DNA from: Pseudanabaena sp. ABRG5-3
GTDB taxonomy: Bacteria > Cyanobacteriota > Cyanobacteriia > Pseudanabaenales > Pseudanabaenaceae
Length of the DNA stretch: 64,000 bases
Direction of reading: 5' to 3'
Assembly (NCBI RefSeq): GCF_003967015.1
Contig: NZ_AP017560.1
Span: 3,904,048-3,968,047, forward strand
Part shown: positions 32,672-41,093 of the stretch, one piece after another
Layout of the letters: every line of letters starts with the position of its first letter
Position numbering within the stretch: position 1 is the first letter of the stretch
Notes under the pieces: model-generated
What the model was told of the DNA's origin: nothing
Seen by the model: only the letters and a program-made list of their open reading frames with translations
Databases searched by the model: none
Translations under genes and position numbers: made by a program

Positions 32672-33604
32672 ATGACTGAATCATCTTTAGAATCAGCACA
32701 AAATCAGCAAACTCAAACCCGATCGCCTAAAACATCGCCTAAAACTTGGTTGCGTCCTTTAGCAATTACAGGCATCGCGATCGCTAGTTTTTATGGTTCA
32801 GTTTGTGCAGGACTATGGTTTGGACAAACAAGACTGGTATTTTCTCCTGAAAAAGAACTGACGACCACACCAGCCAAGTTTAATGCGAAATATGAGGATG
32901 TCCTAATTCCTGTTAAAAAGGCAGATGGCACAAGTGAAAATATTCATGGTTGGTGGCTACCCAATGCCAAACAGAATCAGAGTAGTAATCTTAGCGATCG
33001 CAAAGTGATCCTATATCTGCATGGTAAGGGTAAAAATATTAGCGCCAATGCCAAGCACGCAAATCGCCTCATGCGAATGGGATTTTCGGTCTTAGTAATA
33101 GATTATCGAGGCTATGGCAGAAGTGAGGGCGATTTCCCCAGCGAGTCCTCGGTCTATGTTGATGCCCAAACAGCATGGGACTATCTCATCGAAAAGGGTT
33201 ACAAACCAAATCAAATCATGATTTATGGACATTCCCTAGGCGGTGCGATCGCGATCGATCTTGCCCTGAAACATCCTGATGCTCTGGGAATGATTGTAGA
33301 TGCTTCATTTACTTCGATGAGTGACATGGCGCAACTCGATCCCAAATATCGCATTTTCCCCATTGATCTATTAATTCATCAGCGTTTTGATTCGATCGCT
33401 AAGGTGCGATCGCTAGCTATACCTGTCCTCTATATTCACGGTACTGCCGATGAGTTGATTCCACCCATGATGAGTCAGCGCTTATACGACGCAACTCCAA
33501 CCAGAAAACAAATTGTTTTCATTCCCAATGGTGGACATAACAATAATGCAGCGACTAATGAACCACTCTATTTAAATTCTATTAGTAGTTTCTTCAACCT
33601 GTAG
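32672..33604 (+). CDS. alpha/beta hydrolase, membrane-anchored
   Basis: 310 residues. One membrane helix ~28-50 (LAITGIAIASFYGSVCAGLW). Hydrolase core: LYLHGKGKN oxyanion region, VIDYRGYGRSEG, nucleophile GHSLGG, acid Asp in IHGTADELIPP and His in NGGHNN. Resembles the BEM46/ABHD13 group. Substrate unknown. Confidence 0.9.
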   Translation: MTESSLESAQNQQTQTRSPKTSPKTWLRPLAITGIAIASFYGSVCAGLWFGQTRLVFSPEKELTTTPAKFNAKYEDVLIPVKKADGTSENIHGWWLPNAKQNQSSNLSDRKVILYLHGKGKNISANAKHANRLMRMGFSVLVIDYRGYGRSEGDFPSESSVYVDAQTAWDYLIEKGYKPNQIMIYGHSLGGAIAIDLALKHPDALGMIVDASFTSMSDMAQLDPKYRIFPIDLLIHQRFDSIAKVRSLAIPVLYIHGTADELIPPMMSQRLYDATPTRKQIVFIPNGGHNNNAATNEPLYLNSISSFFNL

Positions 33605-33653
33605 TAGAAATTACTTAACTAAACCAAGAACCTACAGAATTTTAGGATCAACA

Positions 33654-33714
33654 TCAACCAATAAACTTTTTAAACATGTTACGAAGCAACACGTTTAAAA
33701 AGTTTATTGGTTGA
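33654..33714. terminator. long hairpin after the hydrolase gene
   Basis: TCAACCAATAAACTTTTTAA...acgaagca...complement, with near-perfect 25-bp arms. Confidence 0.6.
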
Positions 33715-33755
33715 CTAGAAATTGCTGTAAGTTCTTGTTTGTAAGACTATTAGTT

Positions 33756-33870
33756 ATAGCTACAGTCACTTGTCTTAGGACAAATCAAAACCCAAGAATT
33801 GATTGGCGGCGCTCCGCGCCGCCAATCAATTCTTGGGTTTTATGTCCTAGTACACTTGGCGATAGCTATA
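33756..33870. repeat. palindromic element, family C
   Basis: Ends ATAGCTACAGTCACTTGTC...TAGGAC and (complement) ATAGCTATCGCCAAGTGTA...TAGGAC; central stem AACCCAAGAATTGATTGGCG with apex GGCGCtcCGCGCC. Same frame as the element at 702-811 but a different stem sequence. Confidence 0.75.
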
Positions 33871-33876
33871 TCTTCT

Positions 33877-34307
33877 CTAAACAACAGCATAACCTGTATG
33901 TACCCTTACATCAGGTGGATAAAATCCTAAAACAATCTTCTCTTTCGGAACACCAGCAGCAACTAAATCTTCAGTTACGCTATCTTCTATTCCATCATAA
34001 TGAATCCAGATTTTATCGTTACAGCCTGTTGAGGTTATAAGTAATACAGGCTGGGGCTTGCTCTCGCCATGTTTGCGTTTCAATATGTGTATCCCTTAAT
34101 CCCTCAATAGGCTGTAATAATCTGACCATGAAATAAACAGCCATGCACCCGTAATCCTTTTTCCCAACCCTGATCCATTAACAAAAAGTGATTATGGTCT
34201 TCACTAATAATTAATGTGGTAGTAATGTCACCATATCTGTAGGGTATCTGAGTATACTTCTCAAGTATTTTTCGTAACAAACTTTGATATTCAGTTGGAG
34301 TTTCCAT
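33877..34307 (-). pseudogene. xisI-like gene interrupted by a 93-bp palindromic element
   Basis: The N-terminal part (34307-34117) encodes METPTEYQSLLRKILEKYTQ ... GLRVHGCLFHGQII, and the C-terminal part (34021-33877) encodes KIWIHYDGIED ... GVPKEKIVLGFYPPDVRVHT, together an XisI protein (controlling factor family of fdxN element excision). The frame is broken by the element 34022-34114. Removing it with one TA yields HGQIINDKIWIHYDG, matching XisI proteins. XisH, the usual partner, is not seen beside it. The intact precursor would be ~112 residues. Confidence 0.8.
34022..34114. mobile_element. MITE-like palindromic element, family A, inserted in xisI
   Basis: 93 bp with ends CAGCCTGTTGAGG and (complement) CAGCCTATTGAGG, flanked by TA on each side (34020-34021, 34115-34116). 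No ORF. TA duplication suggests mobilisation by a Tc1/mariner or IS630-type transposase. Confidence 0.8.
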
Positions 34308-34333
34308 TTCCTTATATAAAGATAGGAATTTAA

Positions 34334-34367
34334 TAAAAAAGGCGGCGCAATGCGCCGCCTTTTTTTA
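34334..34367. terminator. gatB terminator
   Basis: AAAAAAGGCGGCGC-aat-GCGCCGCCTTTTTT; overlaps the gatB stop codon. Confidence 0.75.
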
Positions 34368-35846
34368 TCCTGCCAATTTATCGGCAATCAATTTGTTAGT
34401 AGATTGAGGTTCGGCGCGTCCTTGGGTCTTCTTCATGGTTTGACCAACAAAGAAGCCTAAGAGCTTAGTTTTACCAGCTTTATATTGCTCCACTTCCTTC
34501 GGATTTGCAGCAATAATCTCATCAATGATTTTCTCTAGTTCTGCACCTGCAAGAACTGTTAAACCCTTAGAGGCAACGAGTTCCTTGACCGATCCACCCT
34601 TAACAATCAGTTCGGGCAAGATATCCTTCGCGATTTTGCTGCTGATCGTGCCATCAGCAATTAAAGCAATCATTTCACCTAAAATTGCAGGTGTGAGAGC
34701 GATGTCGCCAATCTTGAGCTTATTCTCATTGAGATAGGCAGTAATGTCACCCATCACCCAGTTAAACACTTGCTTAGGTTCCGCACCTGTGAGAATTGTC
34801 GCATCAAAGAATTCCGCAATACTGCGATCGTCGGCAATCAGAGCGGCATCGTAAGGAGTTAGTCCAAACTCATCGCGATAACGATGGCGATTTGCCATAG
34901 GAAGTGTGGGAAGTTCAGAGCGATATTTCTCTAGAGTCGTTAAGGGAATTTCGATCGCCATCAAGTCAGGTTCAGGAAAATAGCGATAGTCACTAGCTCC
35001 TTCCTTAGAACGCATACTGATAGTGCGTTGGCTATTCTCTTCCCAAAGGCGAGTTTCTTGTTTGATGGTTTCACTACCAGACTCCAGAGCTTCTATTTGA
35101 CGATTAATTTCAAAATCGATCGCTCTTTGAATGGCATTGAAGGAGTTCATGTTTTTGATTTCTACCTTTGTGCCGAACTTCTCTTGTCCGACAGGACGCA
35201 CAGAGATATTTACGTCACAACGGAGCGAACCTTCTTGCATATTGCCATCACAAACGCCAAGGTAGCGCATAATCCGACGCAGTTCTTGAGCATAGGCAGC
35301 CGCTTCTGCTCCCGATCGCATATCTGGTTCAGAGACGATTTCGCACAAAGGTACACCTGTACGATTGAAATCTACGAGGGAGTGACTAGAACCTGAGAGG
35401 CGATCGCTACCTGCGTGAACTAACTTGCCTGCATCTTCTTCCATGTGCAAGCGGGTAATGCCAATGCGCTTGGTGCTGCCGTCTTCTAATTGGATTTCCA
35501 GCCAGCCATGCTCAGCGATCGGCAAGTCATACTGTGAGACTTGATAGTTTTTGGGAAGGTCAGGATAAAAATATTGTTTGCGATCGAATTTGCTATGGGG
35601 GGCAATTTGGCAATTTAGTGCTAGTCCAGCCTTGACTGCATACTCCAACACTTTTTCGTTAAGTACAGGCAACACCCCCGGCATTCCGAGACAAACAGGG
35701 CAAACATTGGTATTTGGGGTTGCGCCAAACTGGGTTGAACAGTTACAAAATATCTTGGAGTTCGTGGTCAACTGACAGTGAGTTTCTAGTCCAATGACAG
35801 CTTCGTATTGTGTTTTGGTTGTTGTCTTGGTGGCGGTTGCAGTCAT
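34365..35846 (-). CDS. gatB: Asp-tRNA(Asn)/Glu-tRNA(Gln) amidotransferase subunit B
   Basis: 493 residues from ATG 35846 (an upstream TTG at 35876 adds ten unconserved residues). YEAVIGLETHCQLTTNSKIF, CPVCLGMPGVLPVLN, GITRLHMEEDAGK, DFNRTGVPLCEIVSEPD, the signature GatB segments, and the C-terminal YqeY-like tail KLLGFFVGQTMKKTQG. Works with GatA and GatC to amidate misacylated tRNAs. Confidence 0.96.
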   Translation of the reverse strand: MTATATKTTTKTQYEAVIGLETHCQLTTNSKIFCNCSTQFGATPNTNVCPVCLGMPGVLPVLNEKVLEYAVKAGLALNCQIAPHSKFDRKQYFYPDLPKNYQVSQYDLPIAEHGWLEIQLEDGSTKRIGITRLHMEEDAGKLVHAGSDRLSGSSHSLVDFNRTGVPLCEIVSEPDMRSGAEAAAYAQELRRIMRYLGVCDGNMQEGSLRCDVNISVRPVGQEKFGTKVEIKNMNSFNAIQRAIDFEINRQIEALESGSETIKQETRLWEENSQRTISMRSKEGASDYRYFPEPDLMAIEIPLTTLEKYRSELPTLPMANRHRYRDEFGLTPYDAALIADDRSIAEFFDATILTGAEPKQVFNWVMGDITAYLNENKLKIGDIALTPAILGEMIALIADGTISSKIAKDILPELIVKGGSVKELVASKGLTVLAGAELEKIIDEIIAANPKEVEQYKAGKTKLLGFFVGQTMKKTQGRAEPQSTNKLIADKLAG

Positions 35847-35967
35847 AACGGGTGCTTTTGAGATGCTTTTTGGCAAATATATCTAGTGCGTTAAATTGTA
35901 ATGCTTTTAACTACAATCTTGCTTAACTATTATAGCGATCGCGCTTACTCTTAATGTATCCACATCC

Positions 35968-37277
35968 CTGATTGACTGACAAAAGTCTAGGAAGTACAGT
36001 CGAGAGTAGAAACATAGAACTCAATACGAAAGCTCTTCTGACAATGTTTTGGACGAGAAGCAATAGCAGGATCGGAGTCCAGATAAGAAGTAAAAGAGTA
36101 AGAAGGGAAGAAAGCCCAGTTTTTCGTAAGAGCTGAGTGAATCCAGTTCCAGCCAATCTTGAGATAACTAAGCCCACGAAACCAATGAGGATCAACCAAA
36201 CGACGAAAGCCAGAATTGGCAACTGCTAGCCCTTGAGCAGTCAAAAACAAAGTGGTCATGGCAACAACGAAACAAAGGCGGGAAATAGCAGGAGCCGAAC
36301 GTAAACGCGAAGATTCCAAGTCAAAGCCATTGGATTTGTCATCCAAGAAATTCTCCTCAATATCGAATCTGAGACCATACTCCCAAAAAGTCTGGATTGA
36401 TGTGGGTTCAGTGCTGAGAATATACCAATGCTCTCGGCTATGGGATTCCCAAGCCGCCGCAATATGCATATTGGTAAGACGCTTGGACTCAGTTTTATGG
36501 ACTTGGACATTGTGGAGCAACTTGGCTTCACCAAGACGAAGATGTAATTGGTTGACAGTTTGCCAGCGATTCTTGGGGTGATGTATCCAGAAATTCCCTT
36601 TGATCCTAATCCGACATTGCCACTTTAATTCACTTACATAGCGCACCAATTCTGGATTAGCAAATCCTCGGTCAGCTAATAAAATTACTTTGACATTCAC
36701 GGGTAACAGTTTTGATGCACGTTGAAACATGTCCCGATAGCTACTCATATCCACACTGCTACTGCGATGTTCGATAACACGCCAACATAAGGGCAAGGCT
36801 CTTCCCCGATGCACTACACACAATCGAATTATGCAGTATTCTTTCCACAGTTGGCTCGTATCAAAACTTAGATAGATTTCTTGCTCTTTCCAGTTTGACA
36901 ATAACTCTTTAATCACTGGACTGTAGAGCTTGGCGGGATTGATCCGTGGATTATTTAGCCATCTTGACAGTTGCCTTTGTGTACTTTGAGCGATTAATGC
37001 TTTGGTGTTGATGTGGCTTAGCCATTTTGTTAAATTTACACTCCCTGTGGCGATCATTCCCACCATCATCCACACCATTACTCCTAAATGGCGCACATCT
37101 GACCAGTCACTGTATTGACTCCCGAATTTTGTTAGTTCATTATAGATACGTGAGGCGTTTTGGGGCATTTGTCCTATGCTCTTTCTTTGATAAAAACAGC
37201 ATACGCCTCTTTCTTCTCAATTCTACTCTCTGTATACTTTCTCGCTACTTCTAGTTCTACTTTTGTCAGTCAATCAG
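35968..37277 (-). mobile_element. IS4-family insertion sequence, 1310 bp, complete
   Basis: Ends CTGATTGACTGACAAAAGT and its complement form 19-bp perfect terminal inverted repeats. A 10-bp direct duplication ATCCACATCC lies on both sides (35958-35967, 37278-37287). One transposase ORF. The duplication is perfect, suggesting a recent insertion. Confidence 0.92.
35987..37168 (-). CDS. IS4-family DDE transposase
   Basis: 393 residues. Catalytic features: Asp in LSFDTSQLWKEYC, Asp in VILLADRGFANPEL, and the Y-R-E-K signature YGLRFDIEENFLDDKSNGFD. Intact, inside an element with perfect ends, so possibly active. Confidence 0.92.
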   Translation of the reverse strand: MPQNASRIYNELTKFGSQYSDWSDVRHLGVMVWMMVGMIATGSVNLTKWLSHINTKALIAQSTQRQLSRWLNNPRINPAKLYSPVIKELLSNWKEQEIYLSFDTSQLWKEYCIIRLCVVHRGRALPLCWRVIEHRSSSVDMSSYRDMFQRASKLLPVNVKVILLADRGFANPELVRYVSELKWQCRIRIKGNFWIHHPKNRWQTVNQLHLRLGEAKLLHNVQVHKTESKRLTNMHIAAAWESHSREHWYILSTEPTSIQTFWEYGLRFDIEENFLDDKSNGFDLESSRLRSAPAISRLCFVVAMTTLFLTAQGLAVANSGFRRLVDPHWFRGLSYLKIGWNWIHSALTKNWAFFPSYSFTSYLDSDPAIASRPKHCQKSFRIEFYVSTLDCTS

Positions 37278-37389
37278 ATCCACATCCTGATTAGTTGAAT
37301 GGTTTGATCTGATTCAATAACCTCATAAACAATTTGGCATCTTTTTGACCTTGCTTGAGATATCTCAATTCCCAATTCAACATTCTTTA

Positions 37390-37490
37390 AGTAGCTCAGC
37401 ATAGTTATAAACAAAATCTAAACCTCTGTACAACCTGCTTAGCAAGCTATACAGAAATATGGGTTTTAAGTTTACTTATGCTTGACTACT
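37390..37490. mobile_element. MITE-like palindromic element, family B
   Basis: 101 bp with ends AGTAGCTCAGCATA and (complement) AGTAGTCAAGCATA, TA on each side. Inserted in the decayed toxin gene. Its inner stem (CTGTACAACCTGCTTAGCAA...) is now imperfect. Confidence 0.7.
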
Positions 37491-37598
37491 TAATGTCTTA
37501 CGACATTCACTAATGAGATTTGCTAAACCTTCCACTAAAAGATACAAATTTTTCATAAGGATTTGGGCGCAATTACACTTAAAATGTCTGTCAATTAT

Positions 37599-38660
37599 CT
37601 AAGTACAGGACAAAAATTTAATGGAGTTAAAGAAGGCTTGGGAATTGAGATGTAAGTCAAAGATGAAGTGACGCAGGAAATCAAAACCAAGACGAAAAAT
37701 ACTTTTAGGTAAGCGACCATGTTTTTTAGGTTTGAGGGGATTGATTTGAGCAAGCCAAAGCCCAGAAGAAAAAGCCCAACATAAAGCCAGAGTTAGTAAA
37801 GCAATAAGTTTAGAAAGGCGTTCAGGGTGTTGAATGTGAGTAGCCTCCAAACAAAAGCCACGAGATTTAAAACACCCAAATAAAGTCTCAATCGCCCAAC
37901 GCTTAGCATAGTCAGCAATAGCCCTATTATGGTCATGAGCAGTGGCAACAATTAACAAATCACCATCATCAAGACGCATAGCCGCAATATAAAGCCAATG
38001 TTGCCAAACTAGTCTGGGCTTGGACAATACTTTTGATTGACCAACTTGGAGATCTTGGAAACAAACATCAGCCCGTAGTTGTTTCTGCCCATCATCAAGC
38101 AAGGTGTTTTTGCGAATACGGATACGAAAACGGGTAGATGGGTCACAAAGCAAGTAATCAAACCATTCTTCCCCCACAAATTCACGGTCTGCGGTCAAAA
38201 AGTCGATTTTGCCGTCTCCAAATATTTCCAGAAATCGATTACACAATTCACATCGTTCACGGGTGTTCGAGTTACCTTTTTTGTCCAGCATCATCCATAC
38301 CAACGGGAAGGCGATACCGTGATGCACTACTCCCAAGGTCAGCACATTAAACACCATCTTGCCGAATTTCCAATCGGTGCGGTCGATGGAAATTACCCAT
38401 GGTTCGGGTATTTTCATCACTTTGACGACCATTAAAGCGATGCTTTCATAGTCCACTTCAAACTCTCGAAAAAATCTCTGTAACCGCTTATAGTGCGATT
38501 CGACTTTGGCTTTACCACTAAATCCTGTAGCGATTTCGGTTAGGTTTACTGTCTTTACTCGCATTAGTGCAATCAAGAACATCGATACAAATGCTAGTCT
38601 TGCTCCATTCCATTGCAGATGCTCATGCAACTTTTCGCGAAATAGGTTAATCTCTTTCAC
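37599..38660 (-). CDS. IS4-family DDE transposase
   Basis: 353 residues from GTG 38660. Asp in VISIDRTDWKFG, Asp in IDFLTADREFVGEEWF, and YAKRWAIETLFGCFKSRGFC, the Y(2)R(3)E(6)K signature. The last codons (LSCT, stop TAG) lie inside the terminal inverted repeat, so the end of the element is also coding sequence. Confidence 0.92.
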   Translation of the reverse strand: MKEINLFREKLHEHLQWNGARLAFVSMFLIALMRVKTVNLTEIATGFSGKAKVESHYKRLQRFFREFEVDYESIALMVVKVMKIPEPWVISIDRTDWKFGKMVFNVLTLGVVHHGIAFPLVWMMLDKKGNSNTRERCELCNRFLEIFGDGKIDFLTADREFVGEEWFDYLLCDPSTRFRIRIRKNTLLDDGQKQLRADVCFQDLQVGQSKVLSKPRLVWQHWLYIAAMRLDDGDLLIVATAHDHNRAIADYAKRWAIETLFGCFKSRGFCLEATHIQHPERLSKLIALLTLALCWAFSSGLWLAQINPLKPKKHGRLPKSIFRLGFDFLRHFIFDLHLNSQAFFNSIKFLSCT

Positions 38661-38739
38661 AGGGGTTTTATTTGTGATGTGGTTATCTTTTATAAAACCC
38701 CTTCCTCTCTACTTTTGCAACTTTTTGTCCTGTACTAAG
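37599..38739 (-). mobile_element. IS4-family insertion sequence, 1141 bp, complete
   Basis: Ends CTAAGTACAGGACAAAAA and (complement) CTTAGTACAGGACAAAAA; 9-bp target duplication GTCAATTAT at 37590-37598 and 38740-38748. Different from the IS at 35968. Confidence 0.9.
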
Positions 38740-39125
38740 GTCAATTATTTAAACAATAATTATCGCTCTATTATTCTTGATATACCCTTTCACATTGGAA
38801 GTCTAAGTGAAATCTTCAATATCTTAAGAATTGAATTCAAATAAAAATCCCTATTTAAACATAAGCCTATCCATTCAGTAGCAAAATTTTGGTTAGTGCG
38901 AAAGTAGGTAAGTATGGACGGCGCGAAACGTCGCCCATACTTACCATATAAATCATAAATCCTTTCCTTTTTAGGACTACCGTTTTTTACTGCGGGGTAG
39001 TTATATAATCTTAAGAGCAGCTTTTAGACTGTATTGAAATAACAAAAGTACAAGTAGTTAAAACTTATACTAAGATTTAAACTTAGTGACAAGTCCTTCA
39101 AAACTCTGAACTTTGACGAAGATTC
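38740..39125. other. non-coding gap with one palindrome
   Basis: Apart from the hairpin GGTAAGTATGG...CCATACTTACC (38907-38945), nothing supported. A short frame ending at 38844 (IPFHIGSLSEIFNILR) continues across the IS target site but has no clear start or family. Confidence 0.4.
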
Positions 39126-39755
39126 ATGCCATCTCCAACTTCTTCCCTCCGAAATACCTTTGCTAGAACTGAGATTCGTCGCCTGCAAGATCTGCTCCCG
39201 CCAGAGCTACAAGCATGGGTAAAAGTACTTAACGCCGATGGTGTCCGTCCCCCACTTATCGCCTGTGAAGAAGCGGGCGGCGATGAGGTGGTGATCTTGG
39301 TTGATATGGTGCGCTGGGAACGCCTCGCTGAGGATCAGCGCAATCTCCTCTATTGGCACGAGGTTGCCCGCATCCAAAATGATGCTGTACCCAAGGATGG
39401 TTGGGAGGTCGCGGCATTAGCGATCGGTCTTGGTGGTGCAGTTGGCGAGTTATGGGTACAAAATGGTTTGCTATTTGTCCTAGCACTCGGTATTTGTGGT
39501 GTGGCAGGTTTTCAGCTATGGCGCAAAGGCACTAGCAAAAAGGATATTCGCAATTTGATTGAGGCTGACCAAGGTGCAATTCGCTTGGCAGTACGCAATG
39601 GTTATCCTTTACCTGCCGCCTATAAGAGCTTAGGTAGTGCGCTAAAAATTATGCTCAGTGATGCCTCAAAAGGGCGATCGCGCACATTAATCGAAAAGCG
39701 CCTTGATGCGCTCCGTGCTGAAGCTAATAAAGCAAGACGTACTTACGAAAATTAA
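39126..39755 (+). CDS. DUF3318 protein
   Basis: 209 residues. EIRRLQDLLPPELQAWVKVL, DMVRWERLAEDQRNLLYWHE, VARIQNDAVPKDGWEVAALA are the DUF3318 signature. Two hydrophobic stretches near 95-130. The RNLLYWHEVARIQ stretch resembles a degenerate zinc-metalloprotease helix (HExxR). Function unknown; conserved in cyanobacteria. Confidence 0.88.
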   Translation: MPSPTSSLRNTFARTEIRRLQDLLPPELQAWVKVLNADGVRPPLIACEEAGGDEVVILVDMVRWERLAEDQRNLLYWHEVARIQNDAVPKDGWEVAALAIGLGGAVGELWVQNGLLFVLALGICGVAGFQLWRKGTSKKDIRNLIEADQGAIRLAVRNGYPLPAAYKSLGSALKIMLSDASKGRSRTLIEKRLDALRAEANKARRTYEN

Positions 39756-39790
39756 AAAACAGGACGCTTTGCGTCCTGTTTTTTAATTTT
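39748..39790. terminator. DUF3318 gene terminator
   Basis: AAAATTAAAAAACAGGACGC-ttt-GCGTCCTGTTTTTTAATTTT, perfect 20-bp arms overlapping the stop. Confidence 0.8.
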
Positions 39791-39842
39791 CGATCGCTTA
39801 TTGCTACACTGGCAAGATATCTGACCATCTACTTGCTGCACC

Positions 39843-40328
39843 ATGACCTGCCCAGTTCCCAAAGAGCAACAACCTCTAAATGAATATATCGAGCTTAAGG
39901 AAGCTTTCTTTTATCGTTGGGCAAAACTGACCCGATCGCAATATCTGCGCGTATTAGCATTGATGTGGCTAGGATTTGTGGTTCTATTTTCGCCAGTTGC
40001 CATGAGCATTGAGTCGCCCAGTCGTCATTTATGGCAATTTATATGTGTGGCAAGTATTGGCGGCGCAGTGGGATTAATTTTGCCAGTGCTGTTGCTGCTA
40101 TCAGGCTGGAGTCATGTGAAGCAACGCCTTGATAGTCCTAAGATTTTCTATGAAGAATCGGGTTGGTACGATGGGCAAACATGGGAAAAGCCCGAAGCGG
40201 ATTTAGCTAAGGATCGTTTACTGGTGACTTATGAAATTAAGCCCGTGATGACGAGATTACAAAAAACTCTTTTAGGCATAATTGTTTTTCTGGCTTTAGG
40301 TATCAGTTCTCTCAATATTTTCGGTTAG
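39843..40328 (+). CDS. CGLD27-like (DUF1230) membrane protein
   Basis: 161 residues. CPVPKEQQPLNEYIELKEAF near the start and the YEESGWYDGQTWEKP motif are diagnostic for the CGLD27/DUF1230 family of the green lineage and cyanobacteria. Three or four membrane helices. In plants the family is linked to the photosynthetic apparatus; role here unproven. Confidence 0.9.
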   Translation: MTCPVPKEQQPLNEYIELKEAFFYRWAKLTRSQYLRVLALMWLGFVVLFSPVAMSIESPSRHLWQFICVASIGGAVGLILPVLLLLSGWSHVKQRLDSPKIFYEESGWYDGQTWEKPEADLAKDRLLVTYEIKPVMTRLQKTLLGIIVFLALGISSLNIFG

Positions 40329-40375
40329 TTGTTATCCTTCATAATCGCAAAATAAAGGCGTTAATATGCTTGACG

Positions 40376-40472
40376 CACCCCTCATCCCCCAACCCCTTCT
40401 CCCGCAGGAGAAGGGGAGTAAGATCTTTTTCTTGTTCCCCTCTCCTGCGGGAGAGGGGCTAGGGGTGAGGGT
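40376..40472. repeat. interspersed C-rich/G-rich repeat
   Basis: CCCTCATCCCCCAACCCCTT ... CCCGCAGGAG ... and its inverted partner ending GGGGCTAGGGGTGAGGG. Similar units occur at 60777-60880 and 63943-64000. A common dispersed non-coding repeat in cyanobacteria; a short frame through it is not a gene. Confidence 0.6.
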
Positions 40473-40499
40473 AAAGATTACTTTGGTGTGTCAAGTATA

Positions 40500-40558
40500 T
40501 GAAATCGCCAAACAAAAATGGTGGCGCTTCGCGCCACCATTTTTGTTTGGCGATTTCA
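40500..40558. repeat. perfect 28-bp-arm palindrome
   Basis: TGAAATCGCCAAACAAAAAT...GGTGGCGC-ttc-GCGCCACC...complement. Free-standing between CGLD27 and the NTF2 gene; no T tail distinct from the stem. Confidence 0.7.
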
Positions 40559-40736
40559 CTCCTATGCAGTAGGTCAATTCCGCCCCATAGGGTGAAGTTA
40601 ATTTTGGGAAATATGGCTTAACATATGTTTACAATAAAGCAAGACTAAATAGTAAAGCGACGAAAAACCTTTAAAGCTCATACTTAAATGAATTATTCAA
40701 GGGTTTCTAGCTTAAAAAGCTGCGAGGTAAGGGAAT

Positions 40737-41093
40737 ATGACTGTTTTAGATCGATATTTTGAGCTTTCTGATCGAGCCACTGCTGATGAAGAAGCATTTC
40801 ATGAGTTGGTAGAATTGTTTGCTGAAGAGGCTGAAGTACAACCTGCGGGGGCGCGTAAGGTCGTTGGCAAAGATGCGATCGCCAATCTATATCGCCAGTT
40901 TTTCCAAACTTATTCAGGAATGCAACGTGTGTGGACGACCAGAAGGACGGAAAATGGACTAGAAGCTATTTGGGCGATCGCAGGTAAGCGTGATAGTGGT
41001 GAACTATTTGCGATGCAAGGCAGACATATTGCCGAAGTCGATGCCCAAGGCAAAATCTACGCCTTAGAAGTTCATGTCTCCAAAGCTAATTAA
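40737..41093 (+). CDS. NTF2-like (SnoaL) fold protein
   Basis: 118 residues. LDRYFELSDRATADEEAFHE, LFAEEAEVQPAGARKVVGKD, AIANLYRQFFQ, ... DAQGKIYALEVHV follow the cystatin-like NTF2 fold. No catalytic residues assignable. Preceded by AAGGG before the ATG; its last 20 nt overlap folC, implying co-translation. Confidence 0.8.
   Translation: MTVLDRYFELSDRATADEEAFHELVELFAEEAEVQPAGARKVVGKDAIANLYRQFFQTYSGMQRVWTTRRTENGLEAIWAIAGKRDSGELFAMQGRHIAEVDAQGKIYALEVHVSKAN

Larger units (their letters stand above)
35951..37557 (-). pseudogene. decayed RelE/ParE-like toxin gene carrying an IS and a MITE
   Basis: Deleting the IS (35968-37277) with one target copy, and the element 37390-37490 with one TA, gives a 60-residue frame from ATG 37557: MKNLYLLVEGLANLISECRK ... 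RCQIVYEVIESDQTIQLIRM then WIH and stop. The strand pattern QIVYEVIESDQTIQLIRMW matches the end of RelE/ParE toxins (YRVIYEV..IQLIRIW). The N-terminal half of the toxin is not recognisable and no antitoxin is attached. Confidence 0.5.

Noticed and set aside
35923-36222. Overlapping minus-strand frame at the IS4 end
   Set aside because: It overlaps the transposase in another frame and crosses the IS end; no family resemblance.
38740-38844. HicA-like C-terminal fragment (IPFHIGSLSEIFNILR)
   Set aside because: The resemblance is weak, and no start or complete domain can be built even after removing the IS.
40366-40572. Short plus-strand frame between CGLD27 and the NTF2 gene
   Set aside because: It consists of an interspersed C-rich repeat and a perfect palindrome; composition is not coding.
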